Positions 5,482 to 8,177 of a stretch of DNA of 8,177 bases are shown piece after piece. The stretch comes from Chloroflexota bacterium (GTDB lineage: Bacteria; Chloroflexota; Anaerolineae; UBA4142), in contig JACQGS010000023.1 in assembly GCA_016199405.1 (NCBI GenBank), forward strand, positions 1 to 8,177, given 5' to 3'. The position numbers and the translations under genes are program-made. How positions within the stretch are numbered: position 1 is the first letter of the stretch; each line of letters opens with the position of its first letter. The notes under the pieces are model-generated. The model was not told the origin of the DNA, searched no databases, and saw nothing but the letters and a program-made list of their open reading frames with translations.

Positions 5482-6384
5482 TCACTCTCGCTTCACCGCA
5501 TGCCCGCCGAATTGATTCCTCAGCGCGGCAAGCACTTGCGCGCTGAACGATTCGTTTTGGCGCGATCCCAAGCGTGTGAGCAGCGACATCGTAATAACCG
5601 GCGCGGGCACGTTCGAGTCAATTGCCGCTTGCACGGTCCAGCGTCCCTCGCCCGAATCTTCGACATAGCCACGCAGATTTTTCAAATCATTGCCTTCGGC
5701 GGCAAACGCGCGCTCGGCAAGCTCCATCAGCCACGAACGCACGACGCTGCCTTGATTCCACAAATCCGCGATGCGATGCAGATCGAGATTGAACTGGGAC
5801 GCGTGCATGATTTCAAATCCTTCGCCGATCGCTTGCATCATACCGTACTCGACCCCGTTGTGCACCATCTTGACGAAATGCCCCGCGCCGTGCGTGCCCA
5901 TCAACGCGTAGCCGTTCGGCGGCGCAAGCGTTTTGAAGATCGGCTCGCAGTAGTCAAAAATCTTTTTCTCGCCGCCGACCATCAAGCAATAGCCGACCGT
6001 GAGTCCCCACACGCCGCCGCTCGTGCCCGCGTCCATATAGTGCAAGCCGCGCGCCGACACCTTATCCGCGCGCCGCATCGTGTCGTGAAAATTGGAATTG
6101 CCGCCGTCGATCAAGATGTCGTCCTTTTGCAGCAAGCCCAGAAAATCGTCAATTGCTTTTTCCGTCACCTCGCCCGACGGCAACATCAGCCACACAATGC
6201 GCGGCGGCTTTAACTGCGCGATCACTTCTTGAAATGTTTTCGCCGCGACGGCGGCGTTTTCTTTTGCCAGTGTTTCGGTCTTGGCATATGTGCGATTCCA
6301 CGCGACGACGCGATGCCCGCCTTGCAGCAGGCGAATCGCCATATTGTCGCCCATTCGTCCGAGTCCGATCATTGCGAGGTCCAT
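5482..6384 (-). CDS. gnd: 6-phosphogluconate dehydrogenase, decarboxylating, short (about 300-residue) type
   Basis: Oxidatively decarboxylates 6-phosphogluconate to ribulose-5-phosphate, the last step of the oxidative pentose phosphate path. The 300-residue protein opens with a Rossmann fold carrying GLGRMG (residues 7-12). WNRT at 29-32 follows the second strand, where the cofactor 2'-phosphate would sit. It continues with LIDGGNSNFHDT (91-102), the substrate-site motif GAGHFVKMVHNGVEYG (166-181) with presumed catalytic Lys172 and Asn176, and EDSGEGRWT in the helical C-terminal domain. The length matches the short GndA/YqeC-like class, which lacks the extended C-terminal domain of the roughly 470-residue enzymes. 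The NRT sequence is compatible with NADP use, but cofactor choice cannot be settled by eye. The ATG at 6384 is preceded by AGGAG with a five-base spacing, supporting the start. It follows pgi by 48 bases, and the next small gene begins 27 bases after its stop. Confidence 0.95.
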   Translation of the reverse strand: MDLAMIGLGRMGDNMAIRLLQGGHRVVAWNRTYAKTETLAKENAAVAAKTFQEVIAQLKPPRIVWLMLPSGEVTEKAIDDFLGLLQKDDILIDGGNSNFHDTMRRADKVSARGLHYMDAGTSGGVWGLTVGYCLMVGGEKKIFDYCEPIFKTLAPPNGYALMGTHGAGHFVKMVHNGVEYGMMQAIGEGFEIMHASQFNLDLHRIADLWNQGSVVRSWLMELAERAFAAEGNDLKNLRGYVEDSGEGRWTVQAAIDSNVPAPVITMSLLTRLGSRQNESFSAQVLAALRNQFGGHAVKRE

Positions 6385-6389
6385 GTTTG

Positions 6390-6394
6390 CTCCT
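6390..6394 (-). promoter_or_regulatory. Ribosome binding site of gnd
   Basis: AGGAG on the minus strand, five bases before the ATG at 6384. It fixes the start of the 6-phosphogluconate dehydrogenase. Confidence 0.75.
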
Positions 6395-6432
6395 GAAGCG
6401 AAAAGTTAAAAACACAAAGCTAAAAGCAAAGA

Positions 6433-8177
6433 CTATGCTTTTGCCTTTTCGTTTGTGGTTTTTGGCTTGCGTCGTGCCATTTGGAATTCTTTCAACAGTT
6501 GTGCCATCGTCGCGCCGCGTTTCAAATGCACGCGCAACGCGCGCCGCCCATGATTCTTTAGCGACTCCCAATCGCCGAGCGACTGCGCGCGCTGCAATTC
6601 GGCGAATGAATATGGTTCGCCCGGAATTTTCACGTCGCCGCGCGCGTCCGCCGTGATTTGCAGGGCGAGAATGCTGTTCGGTCCGCCCTTGTGCAGTTGC
6701 CCGGTCGAATGCAAAAAATGCGGTGCGTAACCCAGCGTCGTCGCGATTTTCAGCGCGCCGCGCGCGGCAATTCGCATGAGTTGCAAGGCGCGCTGATTCG
6801 ATTCCGTCTCGGATAAGTACGCCATCAGCGCGAGATAATCTCCGGCGCGAGCTTGTGCGAAGAACGCGCGGAGCGCGTCGCGCAGAGTTTTCGTCGCAAT
6901 CTGCTCCGTCGAGTACACCGCGAATTGTTTGTTTTCGAGGATCGGCTTTTGACTTGGGACTTGGGACTTGAGACTTGGGACTTGCGACCTGAGACCTAGG
7001 ACTCTCTTTGTATTGTCCTTGCTCTCTTGCACATTCGGCTGATTGAATGGATTGATTTGCATTCGCGCGCCGGCGACGGCAATCGCGAATTCCCACCGGA
7101 AAAATTCCGCGCCGATGTCGTACGCGTCGCGCAGTTGCAAACGAATCACGGGATGTCCCGCTATCTCTAAATCTCTCAATCTCTTTTCAATCTCTTGATT
7201 CCGCGCTTTCTCCATTTCCACAAACACGAATACGCGGTCATCGCCGTACGCAGCCGGCGCAGCGACCGGTTCGCGGTCAATCGGCACCAAGCCCTTGCCT
7301 TCTTTGCCGGTTGACTCGGCGATGAGCTGCTCCGCCCACACGCCGAACATATCAATGCCCGGCGATGCGACGAGCGTTATCTTGTCACGTCCTTGCCTTG
7401 CCAGTTCCGCAAATGCAACGCCGAGCCACGCACCCGGATTTTCTTCCGCACGCGGGTTTTCGCACCGCCCGCGCATCTCTTCCGCGCGCGCGAGCAATCG
7501 CGCGAGGTCAATGCCCATCAACGCCGCCGGCACGAGACCGAAATACGAGAGCGCGGAAAAACGCCCGCCGATATCCGGCGGATTGTGAAAGATGCGGCGG
7601 AAATTATTTTCCCGTGCGAGTTGGTCGAGCACCGAACCCGCGTCCGTAATCGCGATGAATTGCTTGCCGTCCGCGGCATGCGAGCGAAAATATTTGAACT
7701 GCGTCAGCGTTTCGGTGGTGCCGCCGGATTTGCTGGCGATGATAAAGAGCGTTTTCTTCAAATCAGTTTTGCGCTCGAGCGCGCGAATGCTGGCGGGGTC
7801 AATCGTGTCAAAGACGTGCATTTGCGGCAAGCCGCGGGCAGTACCCAGCGTGACGCGCAACACCTCGACGCATAACGCGCTGCCGCCGATGCCGCACAGC
7901 ACCACGTCTTTGAACCCGGCGCGTTTGATTTCATCCGCGAACGTAAGCAAATCGGCGATCTGCTTCTGCATCTCTTGCGCAACGGTGAGCCAACCTAAAC
8001 GATCCGCCAGTTCCTTGTGTTCCCTTTGTTCCTTCTTCCATAGAAACGGATCGCGTTGCCAAATGCGTTCGACCGTTTTGTTTTTGTCCGCGTCCGCGAG
8101 CGCGCGCGTTATGTCATTGCGAGCGACCGCAGGGTGCGAAGCAATCCCCATATTACTTTTCGGAGACTTCATCATGC
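6433..8177 (-). CDS. pgi: Glucose-6-phosphate isomerase (SIS type), possibly C-terminal half of a transaldolase-isomerase fusion; partial at window edge
   Basis: Interconverts glucose-6-phosphate and fructose-6-phosphate in the cytosol, linking glycolysis with the pentose phosphate genes downstream. Numbering from the ATG at 8175, the visible 580 residues show the sugar-phosphate-binding SIS motifs GIGGSA (95-100) and SKSGGTTET (149-157), DIGGRFSALS (201-210), GKEGKGLVPIDREP (290-303), NPFNQPNVQESKDNT (375-389) and the C-terminal HSTGQLHKGGPN (489-500). This pattern matches the isomerase part of bifunctional transaldolase/phosphoglucose isomerases. The frame is still open at the edge, only two bases upstream of the ATG, so an N-terminal transaldolase domain may be cut off. 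Otherwise the start is 8175 or the ATG at 8151. Residues about 9-22 are encoded by a dispersed palindromic repeat, and residues about 391-409 by a 7-base tandem repeat, which looks like an added surface loop. A basic tail (RRKPKTTNEKAKA) ends the protein. The gap to gnd is 48 bases. Confidence 0.93.
   Translation of the reverse strand, partial: MMKSPKSNMGIASHPAVARNDITRALADADKNKTVERIWQRDPFLWKKEQREHKELADRLGWLTVAQEMQKQIADLLTFADEIKRAGFKDVVLCGIGGSALCVEVLRVTLGTARGLPQMHVFDTIDPASIRALERKTDLKKTLFIIASKSGGTTETLTQFKYFRSHAADGKQFIAITDAGSVLDQLARENNFRRIFHNPPDIGGRFSALSYFGLVPAALMGIDLARLLARAEEMRGRCENPRAEENPGAWLGVAFAELARQGRDKITLVASPGIDMFGVWAEQLIAESTGKEGKGLVPIDREPVAAPAAYGDDRVFVFVEMEKARNQEIEKRLRDLEIAGHPVIRLQLRDAYDIGAEFFRWEFAIAVAGARMQINPFNQPNVQESKDNTKRVLGLRSQVPSLKSQVPSQKPILENKQFAVYSTEQIATKTLRDALRAFFAQARAGDYLALMAYLSETESNQRALQLMRIAARGALKIATTLGYAPHFLHSTGQLHKGGPNSILALQITADARGDVKIPGEPYSFAELQRAQSLGDWESLKNHGRRALRVHLKRGATMAQLLKEFQMARRKPKTTNEKAKA
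6951..7006. repeat. Eight-unit 7-base tandem repeat inside the pgi coding sequence
   Basis: Plus-strand units are gacttgg, gacttgg, gacttga, gacttgg, gacttgc, gacctga, gacctag and gactctc in exact register. The array is cleanest at the low-coordinate end and decays toward 7006. On the coding strand it encodes the LRSQVPSLKSQVPSQK-like stretch, about residues 391-409 of the visible isomerase, directly after the conserved NPFNQPNVQESKDNTKR motif. The array is 56 bases, not a multiple of three, so flanking bases must restore the frame. Confidence 0.9.
8113..8154. repeat. Dispersed palindromic repeat of the CATTGCGAG...GCAATCCCC type at the isomerase N-terminus
   Basis: The plus strand reads GTCATTGCGAGCGACC, then GCAGGGTGCGAAGCAATCCCC. 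The outer arms ATTGC (8116-8120) and GCAAT (8141-8145) are exact inverted copies, and the interior is partly symmetric. Short elements of this composition recur in many environmental genomes, including Chloroflexota, usually between genes. Here it is translated in frame as MGIASHPAVARND. Recognition is by memory; copy number in this genome was not checked. Confidence 0.65.

Noticed and set aside
4999..6213. 404-residue open frame on the plus strand
   Set aside because: It runs antisense through gnd, the 98-residue gene and the TumE-like gene, all of which have recognisable protein motifs on the minus strand. Its translation is Arg/His/Ala-rich with no domain pattern, as expected of a GC-rich shadow.
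6385..6432. AT-rich stretch between pgi and gnd as a terminator or promoter
   Set aside because: It has short T-rich repeats (CTTTTAGC-like) but no stem-loop and no clear promoter boxes.
6951..7006. CRISPR-like array
   Set aside because: Units are seven bases with no spacers, inside a coding sequence; it is a simple tandem repeat.
6149..7096. 315-residue minus-strand frame overlapping gnd and pgi
   Set aside because: Arg-rich low-complexity translation in the wrong frame of two certain genes, including the heptamer repeat read in another frame.

Overview
The window reads as part of the chromosome of an uncultured bacterium, most likely a Chloroflexota member of the Anaerolineae type. That guess rests on the SIS-type phosphoglucose isomerase (as found in transaldolase-isomerase fusions), the grouping of sugar-phosphate genes, the CGCG-rich coding sequence, and short dispersed repeats that I associate with such genomes. 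It is inference, not a database result. All credible genes lie on the minus strand, so transcription runs from high to low coordinates, and gaps between genes are short, about 115 bases at most.

The metabolic backbone is an oxidative pentose phosphate set. In order of transcription it is phosphoglucose isomerase (8177-6433, cut by the window edge and possibly the C-terminal half of a transaldolase-isomerase fusion), a short-type 6-phosphogluconate dehydrogenase (6384-5482), glucose-6-phosphate dehydrogenase (3889-2306), 6-phosphogluconolactonase (1480-716) and, overlapping the last by four bases, a DUF1361 membrane protein (719-24). Together Zwf, Pgl and Gnd turn glucose-6-phosphate into ribulose-5-phosphate with release of reduced nicotinamide cofactor, and Pgi (plus transaldolase if fused) connects the path to glycolysis.

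This set is broken in two places by toxin-antitoxin-like genes on the same strand. Between gnd and zwf sits a compact four-gene block: a 98-residue coiled-coil protein, a TumE/DUF6516-like protein, a minimal nucleotidyltransferase and a HEPN-domain protein. Between zwf and pgl sits a DUF2281 antitoxin-like gene overlapping a PIN-domain nuclease gene. Both presumed ribonuclease toxins (HEPN and PIN) carry a single reading-frame break with the remainder of the domain intact in the neighbouring frame, whereas their partner genes and all metabolic genes are open. This suggests toxin decay, or assembly errors that happened to fall in the two toxins.

The isomerase reading frame also contains two short repeats in coding sequence: a palindromic dispersed element at its visible N-terminus (about 8113-8154) and an array of eight 7-base units (6951-7006) that encodes an extra loop. 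No RNA genes, CRISPR arrays, transposases or convincing intrinsic terminators were found.
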